Part shown: piece by piece, positions 8,807 through 18,088 of the stretch | Layout of the letters: each line of letters opens with the position of its first letter | Position numbering within the stretch: position 1 is the stretch's first letter | From: Rickettsia sp. | GTDB taxonomy: Bacteria; Pseudomonadota; Alphaproteobacteria; Rickettsiales; Rickettsiaceae | Assembly: GCA_023269695.1 (NCBI GenBank) | Contig: JAHFPS010000001.1 | Coordinates: forward strand, 1-44,365 | Length of the DNA stretch: 44,365 nt | Direction: 5' to 3' | Made by a program: the position numbers and the translations under genes | Notes under the pieces: model-generated | Databases searched by the model: none | Told to the model about the DNA's origin: nothing | What the model saw: the letters and a program-made list of their open reading frames with translations, nothing else

Positions 8807-10726
8807 ATGGTAAGTGCAGCAGCAATATTCACGGTAATATTACCATTGATTTCTGGTATGATCAATGGTTTGTTTTGTCAGTGTTTTAGCAAGAAGCAAG
8901 CAGCTTTTATTGCCACTATTGCAATAAGTTTAGCGGCAATATTAGCTAGCTTGATATTTTATAATGTAGCAATAAACAAAGTCATTATTCATCTAATTTT
9001 AGCAAAATGGCTAGTAATTGGTGAGATGGAAATAAATTGGGCAATTTATGTCGATCAGCTGACTGCCATTATGTTTATAGTGGTTACTTGGATTTCAGCT
9101 GTGGTACATATTTATTCTCTTGGCTATATGGCAGATGATGAAGGATTACCTAAATTTCTATCATTTCTATCATTATTTACCTTCTTTATGCTAGCTTTGG
9201 TGTCAGCAGATAATTTTGTCCAATTATTCTTTGGTTGGGAAGGAGTTGGTCTATGTTCGTACTTATTAATTGGTTTTTGGTATCAAAAAGAAACGGCAAA
9301 TAAAGCCGCAATTAAAGCTTTTATAGTGAATAGGGTAGGGGACTTTGCTTTTATAGTGGGGATCATTACCATTATTGTTTATTTTGGGGTAGTTGATTTT
9401 GCTAGTGTATTTGATAAAGCACAATTATTGTCTAATATGCAATTAAGTATATTGGGTTTTACCGTATCAATAATTGACATAGTATGTTTGCTATTATTCC
9501 TCGGGTGCATGGGCAAGTCGGCACAAATTGGTTTGCATATATGGCTACCAGATGCCATGGAAGGACCAACTCCAGTCTCGGCACTTATTCACGCTGCAAC
9601 CATGGTAACAGCTGGAGTATTTTTAGTAGCTAGGTGTTCTTATTTATTTGAATATAGTGTAGGAGTATTAAGCTTTATTGCCATTATTGGTGGTATTACC
9701 TGTATATTTGCCGCAACTATTGCCATAGTTCAAAATGATATAAAAAAGATTATTGCCTATTCCACTTGTAGCCAGCTTGGTTATATGTTTCTTGCTTGCG
9801 GTGTGTCAGCTTATAATGCCGGTATCTTTCATTTAGTTACTCATGCATTTTTTAAAGCTTTATTGTTTTTATCAGCTGGTAGTGTGATTCACGCTTGTCA
9901 TCAGCAAGATATTTTTAAGATGGGTGGTTTGAAAGATAAAATGCCAGTTACTTACTGTAATTTCTTAATCGGCTCACTGGCTCTGATAGGTATTTATCCT
10001 TTAGCAGGATTTTATTCAAAAGATGCTATTTTAGAGCTAGCATATAGTAGCGGTGGTGTAATAGGTACTATAGTGTTTATTCTTGGAATTGTTGCGGCAA
10101 TTTTGACTGCCATTTATTCTATGAAAATTATCTTATTAGTATTTCATGGAAAAACTAGATTAACTATTGATCAATTTAATCACGTTCACGAATCACCTAA
10201 TATTATGAACCTGCCACTTAATCTCTTAGCGGTAGGCAGTCTTGTTGCAGGGATGATAGGTCATTATATTATTGCTCTTGATAAGCCAAATGGTTATTTC
10301 CTTGATAGTATATTCAATATTCATATTTACCAAAGACTAGCAAATCATCCGCCTCTTTACATAAAATTGTTGCCAATGATTGTGGGATTAATAGGTATTG
10401 TTTTGGGTATTTATTTCTATAAAAATATTGTTGATAAAGTAAAAGTAACATTTATTAGGAAATTGTTGATAAATAAATATTATTTTGATGAAATTTATGA
10501 CCTGCTGATAGTAAGACTAGTCGCTAACTTAAGTAAGCTATTGAATTTGATAGACCAGAGAGTTATTGATAGATTTGGTTCAAATAATTTTGTCAAAACA
10601 GTAAATTACTTTGGGATTTTGGTAAGTAGAACACAGACAGGCTACATATTTAATTACACTTTGTATATAGTTTTATTTGTAGTTGCCTATATTACTTTTT
10701 TTATAGTTTTACAGCAAATTCATTAA
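8807..10726 (+). CDS. nuoL: NADH-quinone oxidoreductase subunit L
   Basis: A 639-residue antiporter-like proton-pumping subunit at the distal end of the complex I membrane arm, about the normal length. Motifs include [17 protein letters not shown] (about residue 142), the lysine/histidine region [25 protein letters not shown] (about 244) and [19 protein letters not shown] (about 346), plus the long C-terminal lateral helix and final helix. The ATG at 8807 has an AGGA element about 8 bases upstream. nuoM and nuoN are not in the window: the following DNA is a toxin-antitoxin module in reverse orientation. Confidence 0.97.
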   Translation: MVSAAAIFTVILPLISGMINGLFCQCFSKKQAAFIATIAISLAAILASLIFYNVAINKVIIHLILAKWLVIGEMEINWAIYVDQLTAIMFIVVTWISAVVHIYSLGYMADDEGLPKFLSFLSLFTFFMLALVSADNFVQLFFGWEGVGLCSYLLIGFWYQKETANKAAIKAFIVNRVGDFAFIVGIITIIVYFGVVDFASVFDKAQLLSNMQLSILGFTVSIIDIVCLLLFLGCMGKSAQIGLHIWLPDAMEGPTPVSALIHAATMVTAGVFLVARCSYLFEYSVGVLSFIAIIGGITCIFAATIAIVQNDIKKIIAYSTCSQLGYMFLACGVSAYNAGIFHLVTHAFFKALLFLSAGSVIHACHQQDIFKMGGLKDKMPVTYCNFLIGSLALIGIYPLAGFYSKDAILELAYSSGGVIGTIVFILGIVAAILTAIYSMKIILLVFHGKTRLTIDQFNHVHESPNIMNLPLNLLAVGSLVAGMIGHYIIALDKPNGYFLDSIFNIHIYQRLANHPPLYIKLLPMIVGLIGIVLGIYFYKNIVDKVKVTFIRKLLINKYYFDEIYDLLIVRLVANLSKLLNLIDQRVIDRFGSNNFVKTVNYFGILVSRTQTGYIFNYTLYIVLFVVAYITFFIVLQQIH

Positions 10727-10734
10727 AATGTAGT
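10721..10734 (+). repeat. 14-bp direct repeat, left copy
   Basis: CATTAAAATGTAGT overlaps the last codons and stop of nuoL and recurs exactly at 11619-11632. The two copies bracket the VapC/antitoxin pair. Confidence 0.6.
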
Positions 10735-10837
10735 GTTGATAACAAGGTGTATGACAGTATTTGGTAACAAGGTAATTGTCCGTAAATAGAGTATAAGGAT
10801 TGTATTAAAATGCTCTATAACTGAATATTTTTACAAG

Positions 10838-11290
10838 CTAATAGTCGCTATTTGCTATTTTAAGATATCCATTATTGGCATAATCAATAATTTTTTGATC
10901 ATAAGTCATTAAATGTGAGTTGATAAATCTAGTAGAGGCTATAATTAATCTATCAGCTGGATCTCTATGTTCATAGTTTGGTAGTTCACAGCTTTGGATT
11001 AGAATTGGAACCGATAAAGCAATTAGATTTAGACCAGGAGTAGACAATAACTTATCAACCCATTCTGTTATGCTAATAGAGAAAGCCATTTTATTTTTGC
11101 TCGCTAGCAGAGATATTTCCCAAATAGATATAGCAGAAATATATAAAGCTCCTTTCTCTCTAGCTTTTTCTATTAAATTAATTTGCTTTTCGGTTAGTTT
11201 AATCCCTTCTGCATACCATATTAATACGTGAGTATCTAAAGTCAAGTTCTCTAAGTAACTTTCACGATAATTATTTATAGGTTTAGTCAT
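10838..11290 (-). CDS. PIN-domain ribonuclease toxin (VapC family)
   Basis: A 150-residue PIN-domain protein, the toxin of a type II toxin-antitoxin pair and a presumed Mg-dependent RNase. The acidic centre is visible: D19 (LTLDTH), E58 (ISIWEIS), D110 and D113 (RDPADRLI) and D131 (TYDQKIIDY). Its start lies 8 bases inside the antitoxin gene, so the two are coupled. The N-terminal dozen residues before TLDTH may be an extension, as many relatives begin near MNLLLDTH. Family assignment is firm; target RNA is unknown. Confidence 0.9.
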   Translation of the reverse strand: MTKPINNYRESYLENLTLDTHVLIWYAEGIKLTEKQINLIEKAREKGALYISAISIWEISLLASKNKMAFSISITEWVDKLLSTPGLNLIALSVPILIQSCELPNYEHRDPADRLIIASTRFINSHLMTYDQKIIDYANNGYLKIANSDY

Positions 11291-11555
11291 TATTAACTTC
11301 CCAATCTAATTCGGAGGAATAATTTACAATATCACCTTTTATTTTTATTGTTCCTTTCATACAGCCAAAATAACTTTTTGTATCTTTAACATTATTGTTT
11401 TCTAAGGGTACTAATCTAGCTACAGGTACTTTTCTTTTGGTTATAGTGAAAGAACTATGTTTATTTTTAACTTCATCAACTAATTTTAAAAAATCTTTTT
11501 TAAATTCACTAGCTGATATTTGATTAATATTATTTTTCATATTACTACTGGTCAT
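11283..11555 (-). CDS. Phd/YefM-family antitoxin
   Basis: A 90-residue partner of the PIN toxin. The N-terminus ISASEFKKDFLKLVDEV and ITKRKVPVARLVP follow the Phd/YefM pattern (DNA-binding N-terminal half, toxin-binding C-terminal tail with YFGCMKGT). Start is ATG 11555 or, 15 bases later, ATG 11540; neither has a clear Shine-Dalgarno. A palindrome lies just upstream and is a plausible self-repression site. It is the first gene of the pair. Confidence 0.87.
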   Translation of the reverse strand: MTSSNMKNNINQISASEFKKDFLKLVDEVKNKHSSFTITKRKVPVARLVPLENNNVKDTKSYFGCMKGTIKIKGDIVNYSSELDWEVNND

Positions 11556-11558
11556 ATG

Positions 11559-11580
11559 TTATATATACATGACTATATAA
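11559..11580. promoter_or_regulatory. candidate operator of the toxin-antitoxin pair
   Basis: A perfect 7-bp inverted repeat, TTATATA (11559-11565) and TATATAA (11574-11580), separated by 8 bases and ending 4 bases before the antitoxin start. Phd/YefM antitoxins commonly bind such palindromes; binding here is inference. Confidence 0.4.
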
Positions 11581-11618
11581 TATACCAACTAATTATACAA
11601 ACAAAATTATCGACAAGT

Positions 11619-11632
11619 CATTAAAATGTAGT
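11619..11632 (+). repeat. 14-bp direct repeat, right copy
   Basis: Second exact copy of CATTAAAATGTAGT (first at 10721-10734), on the far side of the toxin-antitoxin pair. Confidence 0.6.
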
Positions 11633-11756
11633 TTGTTTTGAAAACTAATTATGCTACAGTGTGTATATTAGACCATAGTACCCTACATTTTTTATTCTAT
11701 CGTGAAAGTATAATTCGGTATGCATGTCGATTTAAGGAAAAAAGATGATCCCCAAG

Positions 11757-11877
11757 CGTCATTGCGAGGAGCTACTTTAGTAGTGACGAAGCAATCCATA
11801 AAAGTAACCAAAAATGGATTGCTTCCTCGCAATGACACCAGTTTACTATGACTTAAATGCTAATTGGGTTAGCTATA
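11757..11877. repeat. family-A palindromic repeat downstream of cydB
   Basis: CGTCATTGCGAGGAGCTACT at 11757 begins an arm with hairpin GCTACTTTAGTAG, then GACGAAGCAATCC, the reversed TGGATTGCTTCCTCGC, and the outer end AATTGGGTTAGCTATA finishing at 11877. The right arm is shortened. It ends 6 bases after the stop codon of the small cytochrome bd subunit (minus strand). Confidence 0.85.
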
Positions 11878-11883
11878 GAATCA

Positions 11884-12012
11884 TTAGCCAAATATAAAAA
11901 AGATAACTTTAATTATACAGGATAATGATAGCACAAATATTAGCCCCACTAAGTATAAAATTACAAACCAAAGCCATTGTTTGCATTTCTGAGAAATAAA
12001 AATCTTTCTCAA
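11884..12012 (-). CDS. CydX/DUF2474-like small subunit of cytochrome bd oxidase
   Basis: A 42-codon ORF begins at TTG 12012, 4 bases after the cydB stop, and ends with TAA at 11884. After a short basic N-terminus the peptide reads WLWFVILYLVGLIFVLSL and continues hydrophobic to the end: one transmembrane helix with the WF..LW/YL.G pattern of DUF2474 proteins, which accompany bd-type quinol oxidases lacking the long Q-loop. CydA here is of that short type, and the position directly after cydB is the normal one for CydX-like subunits. The start codon is uncertain (no ATG in frame; the frame is open upstream into cydB). Family match is by eye; function as third subunit is inferred from context. 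Confidence 0.68.
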   Translation of the reverse strand: MRKIFISQKCKQWLWFVILYLVGLIFVLSLSCIIKVIFFIFG

Positions 12013-12016
12013 TTTA

Positions 12017-13036
12017 CTAATACATTGGGTGATGAGTTGATTTTCCACGGAATATATAATAACAATAAATTGTATAACCTAATATTATCGGTAACAGCAA
12101 TCCAGCTCCTACCAACATTAGAGATTGTGATTCTGCTATTGCTGCAGATTGCCATAAAGATATTTGATATGGTACTGTAAAAGGCCAAATACTTAGGATT
12201 AGTCCTAAATAGCCTAAAGCAAAAAGTAAAACCGAGTAACAAAAAGGCTGGAATTCTTTGTTTTTATAAAGGGTACTGAATAACATAAATAATGTAAAAA
12301 TAGTTAAAATAGGAATGAATGACAGATATGCAAAATTAGGCATAGTAAACCAAAATATACGAATCCTTTCATTTAAAAATGGTACCCACAAACTTACTAA
12401 TCCCATAAATAACATAACATAAATTAATACATATGCTGCAGATTTACGAGCCCATATTTGCGTATCTTTGTCAGTTTTCATGATAAGCCAAGTACAACCA
12501 AGCAGAGCATAACCAAATACCAATGCAATGCCCGTCATCAGAGAAAAGGGGGTCAGCCAATCAAAAGCATCACCAGCAAATACCCTGCCATCAATCTTAA
12601 CGCCTTGGACAAAAGCTCCTAGCATAATTCCCTGAAATAAGGTAGCGATGATAGAACCAAAATGGAAAGAATAATCCCATATATAACGATCCTTTAGAGT
12701 TGCTTTAAATCTAAATTCAAAAGCTACTCCGCGGAAGATCAATCCCAAAAGCATTACGATAATTGGTATATAGAAGGCTGACATCAAAATTGAGTAAGCC
12801 AGTGGGAATGCAGCAAATAATCCGCCACCACCTAAAACTAACCAGGTTTCATTACCGTCCCAAAATGGTGCTACAGAGTTCATCATTTTATTACGACAAT
12901 CTTGAGTAGGAGCAAATGGAAATAATATACCAACTCCTAGATCAAAACCATCTAATAATACATAAAGAAAGATTACTGTGGCAATTAGTCCACCCCAAAC
13001 TAAAGGTAAATCTATATAGGGAGCAAAATTAAGCAT
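12017..13036 (-). CDS. cydB: cytochrome bd ubiquinol oxidase subunit II
   Basis: A 339-residue membrane protein, about eight to nine helices, pairing with CydA in the bd-type quinol oxidase that reduces oxygen to water without pumping protons. The N-terminus LPLVWGGLIATVIFLYVLLD, then GFDLGVGILFPF and the DGNETWLVLGGGGLFAAFP loop (about residues 59-77) are diagnostic. A strong AGGAGA lies 9 bases before the ATG. cydA is upstream, with a 160-base repeat-filled gap; the small CydX-like gene follows. Confidence 0.97.
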   Translation of the reverse strand: MLNFAPYIDLPLVWGGLIATVIFLYVLLDGFDLGVGILFPFAPTQDCRNKMMNSVAPFWDGNETWLVLGGGGLFAAFPLAYSILMSAFYIPIIVMLLGLIFRGVAFEFRFKATLKDRYIWDYSFHFGSIIATLFQGIMLGAFVQGVKIDGRVFAGDAFDWLTPFSLMTGIALVFGYALLGCTWLIMKTDKDTQIWARKSAAYVLIYVMLFMGLVSLWVPFLNERIRIFWFTMPNFAYLSFIPILTIFTLFMLFSTLYKNKEFQPFCYSVLLFALGYLGLILSIWPFTVPYQISLWQSAAIAESQSLMLVGAGLLLPIILGYTIYCYYIFRGKSTHHPMY

Positions 13037-13070
13037 GGTTGATGTTCTCCTGTATTACATGAATTTGCCT

Positions 13071-13222
13071 GTCATTCCTGCACTCTCTTGTCATTCCCGC
13101 GTAGGTGGGAATTTATATCCCTGCTTTCACAAGGGTAACACAAAAATGGATTGCTTCGTCGGCTATGCCTCCTCGCAATGACGCCAGTTTACTACGGCTA
13201 AATACTAGTCGAGTTAGCTATA
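13071..13222. repeat. composite palindromic repeat between cydA and cydB
   Basis: Holds GTCATTCCCGCGTAGGTGGG and CCCTGCTTTCACAAGGG modules, then the family-A arm TGGATTGCTTCGTCGGC ending CCTCGCAATGACG, and the outer end AGTCGAGTTAGCTATA at 13222. The right end overlaps the 3' end of cydA and encodes its last residues. Confidence 0.82.
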
Positions 13223-14529
13223 GTAGGTCCTTTTTTTATTAAATTTATAATATAATAAGTGGCACTGCCAAATATAAAAACATACACTATCACAAAGGCA
13301 ATTAATGAGGCGAAGATATATTGCCCTAGTACTGGTGAAGATGCTTCAGATGTTCTGATTATATTATATACTATATAAGGTTGCCTACCAATTTCTGTAA
13401 CAAACCACCCGGATAATACGGCTATAAAGCCAGTTGGCGTCATCAACATACACCAATATTGAAACCATTTAGTGTCAAATAATCTTTTACGTAAGTATAA
13501 TACTAAAGCAATTGCTCCAGTAATTATCATTAATATACCGATTCCTACCATTATTCGGAAAGCTAGAAATACTATTAATACAGGGGGGCGATTTTCTTTT
13601 GACCATTCTTTTAAGCCTTTTACTTCTCCATCTAAGCTATGTGTCAATATTAAACTAGCAACTTTTGGTATTTCTATAGTATATTTTGTTACTTCTTCCT
13701 GTGCTGAAGGCCAGCCAAAGAGTCTAAGGGCAGCTCCTTTCTCCGTATCCCAGATACCTTCCATAGCAGCAATTTTTGCAGGCTGATGTTCTAGAGTATT
13801 TAACCCGTGTTGGTCGCCGATAAAAAGCTGTATTGGGGCAACAAATACTGCCATCAACATTGCCATGCCAAACATGATTTTAGCATGGGCAACAAATTTG
13901 TTACGTACAAGATACCAGGCAGCGACGCCACCAATGACAAAGGCTGTAGTTAAGTATGATGCGACAATCATATGGCAAAAACGATATGGAAAGGAAGGAT
14001 TAAAAATAATTTCCAACCAACTTACCGGATATAAAATATTATCGGCTCGCATTTCATAACCAGTAGGAGTTTGCATCCAGCTATTAGCTGCCAGAATCCA
14101 AAAGGCAGAGATAATCGTACCGATTGCCACAATTAAAGTGGCAGCGAAATGCATCTTTTTACTAACTCTATTCCAGCCAAACAGCATAATCCCCAGGAAA
14201 GATGATTCCAAGAAGAATGCAGCAAGTACTTCAAAAGCTAGAAGTGGTCCAAGAACATTACCTACCTTATCCGAGAAACCTGACCAATTAGTACCTAATT
14301 GATAAGATAGAACAACACCGGATACTACCCCCATACCAAAGGTAATAGCAAAAATCTTAATCCAAAATTTATATATTTCTTGGTAAATATTATTACCAGT
14401 TTTGAGCCATAGCCCTTCTACTACAGCAAGCCAACTAGCAAGCCCAATTGTAAAAGACGGGAAAATTATATGAAAGCTTATAGTAAAAGCAAATTGTATA
14501 CGAGATAGTAGATTAGGATCGAATTCCAT
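13198..14529 (-). CDS. cydA: cytochrome bd ubiquinol oxidase subunit I
   Basis: A 443-residue haem-binding subunit of the bd oxidase. Signatures: the N-terminal RIQFAFTISFHIIFPSFTIG with haem-ligand His near residue 19, FGMGVVSGVVLSYQLGTNW (about 68-86), LNTLEHQPAKIAAMEG (about 244-259) and GWFVTEIGRQPYIVYN (about 375). There is no room for the long Q-loop insert of E. coli CydA, so it is the short-loop type. I prefer ATG 14529; a GTG at 14547 adds six residues, and both are preceded by the same CTATTTATAAT string. The last residues, TIANSTSI and the stop, are written in the outer end of a dispersed repeat, so the natural C-terminus has been replaced or extended. Confidence 0.96.
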   Translation of the reverse strand: MEFDPNLLSRIQFAFTISFHIIFPSFTIGLASWLAVVEGLWLKTGNNIYQEIYKFWIKIFAITFGMGVVSGVVLSYQLGTNWSGFSDKVGNVLGPLLAFEVLAAFFLESSFLGIMLFGWNRVSKKMHFAATLIVAIGTIISAFWILAANSWMQTPTGYEMRADNILYPVSWLEIIFNPSFPYRFCHMIVASYLTTAFVIGGVAAWYLVRNKFVAHAKIMFGMAMLMAVFVAPIQLFIGDQHGLNTLEHQPAKIAAMEGIWDTEKGAALRLFGWPSAQEEVTKYTIEIPKVASLILTHSLDGEVKGLKEWSKENRPPVLIVFLAFRIMVGIGILMIITGAIALVLYLRKRLFDTKWFQYWCMLMTPTGFIAVLSGWFVTEIGRQPYIVYNIIRTSEASSPVLGQYIFASLIAFVIVYVFIFGSATYYIINLIKKGPTIANSTSI

Positions 14530-14645
14530 ATTATAAATAGTTACCACATTATAAATAGCTGATTTTGTTGCTAAGTTCTAACATATACTATTTGTACAGT
14601 ATACTCAAATAATTTGAAAAATGAGGACAAAAAATAATAGGTAAG

Positions 14646-14994
14646 CTAGGAGACTGTCGGAAATGATTAAAGTAATTCTATATTTGGCTCTTTTTGGCTG
14701 CGATGAAGCAATCCAGGAAAATAATTATATTTGGATTGCCACTACACTCACGTGGTCTTGCAATGACGAGTTATAGGTGCATACGTCATTGAGATGAGGC
14801 GTAAGCCGACGAAGCAATCGTAAGTTGTCATTCCCGCACCCTATTGTCATTCCCACGTAGGCGGGAATTTAAGATCCCTGCATTCGCAGGGATGACATTA
14901 AATTTAAGCAGAGATGACACAAAATAGGATTGCTTCGTTGCCACTAAAGTGGTTTCTCTCTAATAGACGGAGTAATACTAATCGGGTTAGTTAT
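14646..14994. repeat. nest of dispersed repeats
   Basis: Fills most of the 460-base gap between cydA and the 506-aa gene. In order: half of the CTAGGAGACTGTCGGAAATG palindrome (family C) at 14646, a family-A copy (14701-14764), a second with CGTCATTGAGATGAGGCG, stacked GTCATTCCCGC / CCCTGCATTCGCAGGG modules, the closing arm TAGGATTGCTTCGTTGCC, and the outer end ATCGGGTTAGTTATA at 14994. The last bases form the stop codon of the neighbouring minus-strand gene. Confidence 0.82.
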
Positions 14995-16511
14995 AATTGA
15001 TCAAACATATCCTGAACCCCTTCAACTATTCCTCCAATTATCCCTATATCCTCTTCTTTGATCTCTGGCATAGGAGGTATTAGTTCAGGGTTTTTACGAG
15101 TTTGGAACAATAATTGGTTAATAGAATGCCCAGCTTCATTAGGACTTCGTAGATTCTGATTTTTCCATAGTTCTGCTATCAAGCATGCCATCTCAGAATG
15201 GATAGTTGGAACATCCTGTTTGGAACTAAAACCTACTCCTTCGATTTTAATATGATAACCTTTTTTATCTAATCCATATTTTTGTAATACTTTATCAACT
15301 TCTCTTTGAGTAGCAATTGTTTGGCGTTGAATATAAGGATTATTACTGACAAATAAAATGACATAATCTTTTTGTTCACCAAGCTCCTCATTTAAAATCT
15401 TGTTAGCAAGAATCACTGCAGCATCATAAGCAGTAGTAGCCGTATTAGGTCTTTCGTTATTCTTGCCTATTTCGGTGTTTATTACTTCAGCATAGCTTCT
15501 CTGATCCTTATTAAGGAAGTTATTTAATAAATCAACACTCATCAGGCTTTCTGTAAGTGTTATTTGGTCTGTACTCGCATAATTAGGATATACTCTTCCA
15601 GGAAGAAGACCTTTGGGACATTCTTCTTTTGTTGTATATTTAATGAAGGGCTGTGTTATATCTAAGGCAATATTATAACTTTTAGCAAGTGATGCAAGAT
15701 ATGCCTTCCCTTCCTCTGTACGAGCCAAATCTTCTCTAACTGACAAAGAAGCATCTAATTTATTGATATCTCCTTTATCTTGCCATATTTTTAACAACTT
15801 AGCGTATGTCTCAGGGTTAATGCCATCAATATTAGCCCATAATGGTCTTGCTCCAGCTAATACTAACACTGATCCATTAATCTTAATTTGTTCTATTATT
15901 TTATTATAGTAAATTATCCGTGCCAATAAGCCAATTCTAGAGGCTCCAGCAATCCAGCTTTCAGCATATTCTTGATGCTGAGGCGGTATTTCATCAATAA
16001 GTCCCAATTGTCTAGCAGCTTCAATATATTGAGATGCATATTTAGTCATCCAATCTTCACTAGTTAGTTCATTACGTTCCTGACCAACCTTACGATTAAA
16101 TGCATTCTGAGCAACATATAGTAACCAATCTTCAACATCTCGTATGTTTAGTTCATTAGTAGCTTTAAATAAATTCTTACGCAATAATTTAGCATCGAAT
16201 TGATCAAGTACAACTTGATCAGCTCCATATTTAATTAAACTTTTAGAAATTGAAGCAAATATTTTTTCTGGATTACCAGTTTTATCAAAACATGCTAGAT
16301 CATGCCATAATTTTTCTGGTTTTAAATATCCGGCTAGATGAAAAATCTTTAATAGACCTTCTTGCTGGTTTGGTGAAGTAAAACCTAATTCCTTAGCAGC
16401 TACTTCGAATTTAGAAGGTTCTGACGAACGTTTATAACCTTCGTATGTTACCCAACTAAGTATCCCCATTACTACAACAGGTAGTATCATTTTTTTAAAG
16501 ATTTTAAACAT
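14991..16511 (-). CDS. membrane-anchored protein of unknown function (possible DUF218/YdcF-like fold)
   Basis: A 506-residue protein that I do not recognise with certainty. One N-terminal transmembrane segment (ILPVVVMGILSWVTYEGY, residues 9-26) anchors an otherwise soluble region, presumably periplasmic. Residues 212-221 (NGSVLVLAGA) resemble a buried beta strand with a glycine-rich turn, and residues 353-366 (ERPNTATTAYDAAV) followed by VILFVSNNPYIQRQ (384-397) faintly recall DUF218/YdcF proteins (E...NT..NA and a later S..H..R); this is a weak analogy. It precedes no other gene on its strand; secD is 21 bases upstream, so it is probably co-transcribed with yajC-secD. Its TAA stop lies in the outer end of a dispersed repeat. 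Confidence 0.8.
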   Translation of the reverse strand: MFKIFKKMILPVVVMGILSWVTYEGYKRSSEPSKFEVAAKELGFTSPNQQEGLLKIFHLAGYLKPEKLWHDLACFDKTGNPEKIFASISKSLIKYGADQVVLDQFDAKLLRKNLFKATNELNIRDVEDWLLYVAQNAFNRKVGQERNELTSEDWMTKYASQYIEAARQLGLIDEIPPQHQEYAESWIAGASRIGLLARIIYYNKIIEQIKINGSVLVLAGARPLWANIDGINPETYAKLLKIWQDKGDINKLDASLSVREDLARTEEGKAYLASLAKSYNIALDITQPFIKYTTKEECPKGLLPGRVYPNYASTDQITLTESLMSVDLLNNFLNKDQRSYAEVINTEIGKNNERPNTATTAYDAAVILANKILNEELGEQKDYVILFVSNNPYIQRQTIATQREVDKVLQKYGLDKKGYHIKIEGVGFSSKQDVPTIHSEMACLIAELWKNQNLRSPNEAGHSINQLLFQTRKNPELIPPMPEIKEEDIGIIGGIVEGVQDMFDQL

Positions 16512-16532
16512 ATTGTAAATCTCTTGGTTTAA

Positions 16533-18086
16533 TTATAATCCCAGACTTTTAGGATTTTGGTACTTAATCCAAATATCAATTAACAATTTAGTAATAATAA
16601 TTGCAGAAAACATCGATGATATTATACCAATAGTTAGTGTTACCGCGAAGCCTTTTATAGCACCAACACCAAATATAAAAAGTAAAAATGCCGCTATTAA
16701 AGTTGTAACATTTGAATCAAGGATTGTCGCAAAAGCTGATTCAAACCCCGTTCTTATGGCATACAGGTTAGATGCACCTTTTTTAAGCTCCTCCCTTATT
16801 CTTTCATAAATGAGTACATTGGCATCAACAGCCATACCAATCGTTAATATTATACCAGCAATTCCCGGTAGAGTTAATGTAGCTTGGAAAAGTGACAATA
16901 ACGCTAAAATATAGAGTAACGCTAGACTTAATGCTATATTGGCAAAAATTCCAAGGATTCCGTATGACCAAATCATGAATATCACCACACTAGCAAAACC
17001 AATCAAACCTGCTTTCTTGCCTGCCTCTATTGAATCTGCTCCAAGATTTGGTCCTATGGTTCGTTCCTCTATTATTTTTAAAGGGGCTGGTAACGAACCA
17101 GCTCTAAGTAATATAGCTAATTCATTGGCTGATTCAACAGTAAAATGACCTGAAATTATACCGCTTCCCCCAAGAATTGGTTCATTAATTACTGGGGCAC
17201 TTAATAATTTGTTATCAAGCACGATAGCAAGCCTCTTGCCAGAATTATTTTTGGTTATTTCTGCAAATAATTTACTACCAAGATTATTAAAGGAAAAAGC
17301 AACAGCTGGTTGAGTATTTTGGTTAAAAGAAGCTTGGGCAGTTATTAGTTGTTCACCACTAACAATAACTTTTTTCTTAACAACTACGTAATATTCTTTT
17401 TTATCTTGATTTTCGCCTTTCACTAAGATTGAGCCAGAGGGTAAATGTCCATTTACTGCTTCTTGTATGTTGGCAGTTTCATCAACTAAATGGAAGGTTA
17501 GTTTTGCAGTTTTACCAAGAATATTCTTGAGTTGCTGTGGGTTTTCTTCACCTGGTACCTGGAGTAATATATGTTTATCACCTTGCCTTTGGATGTTAGG
17601 TTCTTTGGTACCTGTACTATCCACTCTCATTCTGATTATTTCAATTGATTGGGCAATTACCTTATGCCTTAATTCGGCAAGTTTAGAATCACTATAGCTA
17701 AGCTTAATACTAGAATTATCGTTTTCTACAGTAATTTCTCGGTCGATTTTACTTAGGATATTTTTTACTGTTTTGTAGTCTTCTATATTTCTCAATTCAA
17801 ACTGTACTTTGTGATTCTTAGCAATAAGGTTTTTATAGCCTACCTTATCTTCCCGTAAATATTTCCGTAAATGATCGGTCAAGTTTTCCATTGTATCATT
17901 TAAATAGGTATCAAAATCTACATCTAACAATAGATGAGCTCCACCTCTTAAATCAAGACCAAGATTTACCTTATAGTTTGGCAATATTTTAGAATCTATA
18001 GTTGTAAAATTAGGTAAAGCACAAATAAATGCCCCTACTGTACATAAAATAGACAAAAATATTTTCCATTTAGCAATATTCTGCAC
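16533..18086 (-). CDS. secD: protein translocase subunit SecD
   Basis: A 517-residue inner-membrane protein that, with SecF and YajC, uses the proton gradient to help pull secreted proteins through SecYEG. One N-terminal helix is followed by NLGLDLRGGAHLLLDVD (about residues 41-57), a large periplasmic P1 region, and five C-terminal helices with GIAGIILTIGMAVDANVLIYERIREELKKG, the conserved D1/D4 region. yajC ends 2 bases before its start. secF is not in the window. Confidence 0.97.
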   Translation of the reverse strand: MQNIAKWKIFLSILCTVGAFICALPNFTTIDSKILPNYKVNLGLDLRGGAHLLLDVDFDTYLNDTMENLTDHLRKYLREDKVGYKNLIAKNHKVQFELRNIEDYKTVKNILSKIDREITVENDNSSIKLSYSDSKLAELRHKVIAQSIEIIRMRVDSTGTKEPNIQRQGDKHILLQVPGEENPQQLKNILGKTAKLTFHLVDETANIQEAVNGHLPSGSILVKGENQDKKEYYVVVKKKVIVSGEQLITAQASFNQNTQPAVAFSFNNLGSKLFAEITKNNSGKRLAIVLDNKLLSAPVINEPILGGSGIISGHFTVESANELAILLRAGSLPAPLKIIEERTIGPNLGADSIEAGKKAGLIGFASVVIFMIWSYGILGIFANIALSLALLYILALLSLFQATLTLPGIAGIILTIGMAVDANVLIYERIREELKKGASNLYAIRTGFESAFATILDSNVTTLIAAFLLFIFGVGAIKGFAVTLTIGIISSMFSAIIITKLLIDIWIKYQNPKSLGL

Positions 18087-18088
18087 CG

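Noticed and set aside
12009-12242. 77-codon minus-strand frame overlapping the cydB 3' end
   Set aside because: It is a shadow of cydB in another frame; the small cytochrome bd subunit lies in a different frame, after cydB.
15740-15760. SLSVREDL in the 506-aa protein, similar to YLSVREDL in the nuoJ insertion
   Set aside because: The surrounding DNA has no inverted ends and the similarity stops after a few residues, so it is not a second palindromic element.
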